Of a DNA stretch of 6,970 nucleotides, positions 6,177 through 6,970 are shown in pieces (position 1 is the stretch's first letter; every line of letters starts with the position of its first letter). The notes under the pieces are model-generated. The model was not told where the DNA came from, searched no databases, and saw only the letters and a list, made by a program, of their open reading frames with translations. Origin of the DNA: an uncultured Lachnospiraceae bacterium (GTDB taxonomy: Bacteria > Bacillota > Clostridia > Lachnospirales > Lachnospiraceae); contig CACXFD010000084.1 in NCBI GenBank assembly GCA_902766845.1, positions 1-6,970 of the forward strand, given 5' to 3'. The translations under genes and the position numbers were made by a program.

Positions 6177-6934
6177 GCGTTCACCCCCTGCAGGTGGATC
6201 ATCGAGGCCAGGTAGCCGGCCCCGAAGCCGTTATCGATGTTCACGACGGACACGCCGCTCGCACAGGAATTCATCATCGAAAGAAGGGCGGCCAGCCCGT
6301 CGAAGGCCGCTCCGTAGCCCACGCTGGTGGGGACCGCGATGACCGGGCAGTCCGCGAGGCCTCCCAGCACGCTGGCAAGCGCGCCTTCCATGCCGGCGAT
6401 GGCTACGATGACGCGCGCACCCATGATCTCGTCGAGATGGGAGAGCGTGCGGTGCAGTCCCGCGACGCCGACGTCGTACAGACGCACGACGCGGCTGCCG
6501 AGGGCTTCCGCGGTCAGCGCCGCCTCCTCCGCGACCGGGATGTCGCTGGTCCCTCCGGTGGCGACCACGATATAGCCGTCCGCGGCCGGCGCCGGCGCCG
6601 GCCCGTACAGACCGATCCGGCCGGTCTCGTGGTAGACGAAGCCGCTCCCCAGAAGCTCCTGCAGGACCTGCGCCTTTTCGGGCGGGATCCGCGTGATCAG
6701 GACCGTGCGTTCTCCGCCGTCCTGCATGGCGCGGACGATGCCGGCGATCTGGTCGGGCGTCTTGCCGGCTCCGTAGACGACCTCCGCGGCGCCCTGGCGC
6801 ACGCGCCGGTGCAGATCCACCTTGGCGTAGCCGAGGTCCACGAACGGGGCCTTCTTGAGCTCGAGGGCCGCGTCCTCGGGCGTGACCTCTCCGTTTTTGA
6901 CCTGCGTGAGCAGGCGAATCAGTTCAGTACTCAT
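6173..6934 (-). CDS. larB: Pyridinium-3,5-biscarboxylic acid mononucleotide synthase (LarB)
   Basis: LarB carboxylates nicotinic acid adenine dinucleotide at C5 of the pyridinium ring and cleaves off AMP, making the precursor that LarE thiolates and LarC loads with nickel. The 253-residue product matches the family length (about 250). The N-terminal part has LLTQVKNGEVTPEDA (8-22), FVDLGYAKVDLHR (31-43) and EVVYGAGKTPDQI (51-63). The C-terminal PurE-like (AIR carboxylase) domain has VATGGTSDIPVAEEA (124-138), YDVGVAGLHR (153-162), AGMEGALASVLGG (180-192), VPTSVGYG (201-208) and NSCASGVSVVNIDNGFGAG (222-240). C224 lies in the segment that carries the catalytic Cys (C221) of the L. plantarum enzyme. 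An Ala-Pro linker (112-118) joins the two parts. The ATG has AGGGAGG upstream. It is the first operon gene in view; the operon promoter and any larA or larE would lie to the right of the window. Confidence 0.95.
   Translation of the reverse strand: MSTELIRLLTQVKNGEVTPEDAALELKKAPFVDLGYAKVDLHRRVRQGAAEVVYGAGKTPDQIAGIVRAMQDGGERTVLITRIPPEKAQVLQELLGSGFVYHETGRIGLYGPAPAPAADGYIVVATGGTSDIPVAEEAALTAEALGSRVVRLYDVGVAGLHRTLSHLDEIMGARVIVAIAGMEGALASVLGGLADCPVIAVPTSVGYGAAFDGLAALLSMMNSCASGVSVVNIDNGFGAGYLASMIHLQGVNA
6181..6189 (-). promoter_or_regulatory. Ribosome binding site of larC
   Basis: On the minus strand AGGGGGTGA lies inside the last larB codons, 4 nt before the larC ATG with its purine core about 7 nt away. 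With the ATGA overlap it supports this start rather than an internal one; the conserved LYLDLP segment has no start codon directly before it. Confidence 0.7.
6584..6603. repeat. 20-bp perfect palindrome inside larB
   Basis: The bases from GGCCGGCG to CGCCGGCC read the same on both strands. They encode the Ala-Pro linker of LarB (around residues 111-117), so the simplest source is repeated GCC/CCG-type codons in a GC-rich genome. An mRNA hairpin here is possible but has no other support. Confidence 0.5.
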
Positions 6935-6938
6935 GTGT

Positions 6939-6947
6939 ATCCTCCCT
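6939..6947 (-). promoter_or_regulatory. Ribosome binding site of larB
   Basis: AGGGAGGAT on the minus strand, with its GGAGG core about 7 nt from the ATG at 6934, is the strongest ribosome site of the lar block. The 36 nt upstream within the window show no clear promoter. Confidence 0.75.
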
Positions 6948-6954
6948 GGGCAGC

Positions 6955-6969
6955 TCCGGTCGGACCGGA
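6955..6969. repeat. Short inverted repeat upstream of larB
   Basis: TCCGGT (6955-6960) and ACCGGA (6964-6969) flank a 3-nt centre, just upstream of the larB ribosome site. It might be the end of a terminator, an operator half or chance; the window ends one base later. Confidence 0.25.
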
Positions 6970-6970
6970 A

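Noticed and set aside
5442..6215. Plus-strand frame with a Val/Met-rich run that looks like a membrane segment
   Set aside because: The hydrophobic run is only the complement of the LarC His tract (CAT/CAC codons read as ATG/GTG).

Overview
The window is a GC-rich stretch (well over 60% by eye) of a bacterial chromosome. It holds seven genes in two convergent blocks and no RNA genes, insertion sequences or CRISPR arrays. Protein flavour points to a high-GC member of the Bacillota, Clostridia- or Erysipelotrichia-like. The LarC N-terminus is of the MGAAGDM type, TrmD carries GLLEYPQYTRP, and the sugar ABC ATPase is of the MsmK/UgpC type. The phylum is an inference and the genus is not resolved.

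Left block, plus strand (1-3116). The 3' two-thirds of a sugar-importer ATPase gene is cut by the window edge. A 158-nt gap follows with a near-consensus sigma-70-type promoter (TTGACG, 17 nt, TACAAT) and a perfect 14-bp hairpin in the resulting leader. malQ (4-alpha-glucanotransferase) comes next and overlaps trmD (tRNA m1G37 methyltransferase) by ATGA. The ATPase and malQ fit uptake and processing of malto-oligosaccharides. trmD is a housekeeping gene that more often sits with rpsP-rimM-rplS, so its coupling to malQ is unusual.

Centre (3117-3203). A 40-bp perfect palindrome starting right after the trmD stop is the likely bidirectional terminator for both convergent blocks. A smaller hairpin lies beside it.

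Right block, minus strand, read right to left (6934-3204): larB, larC, an S58 (DmpA/NylC-type) peptidase gene and a VanX/DdpX-type D-Ala-D-Ala dipeptidase gene. larB/larC and larC/S58 overlap by ATGA, and the last gene starts after a 40-nt gap, so this reads as one operon. LarB and LarC perform the first and last steps in making the nickel-pincer nucleotide (NPN) cofactor of lactate racemase and related LarA enzymes. LarE and LarA are not in the window and may lie beyond the right edge. The two peptidases belong to families known for D-residue or unusual amide substrates. The operon therefore joins a racemase-cofactor pathway to D-stereochemistry hydrolases, and this is the most interesting feature of the window.
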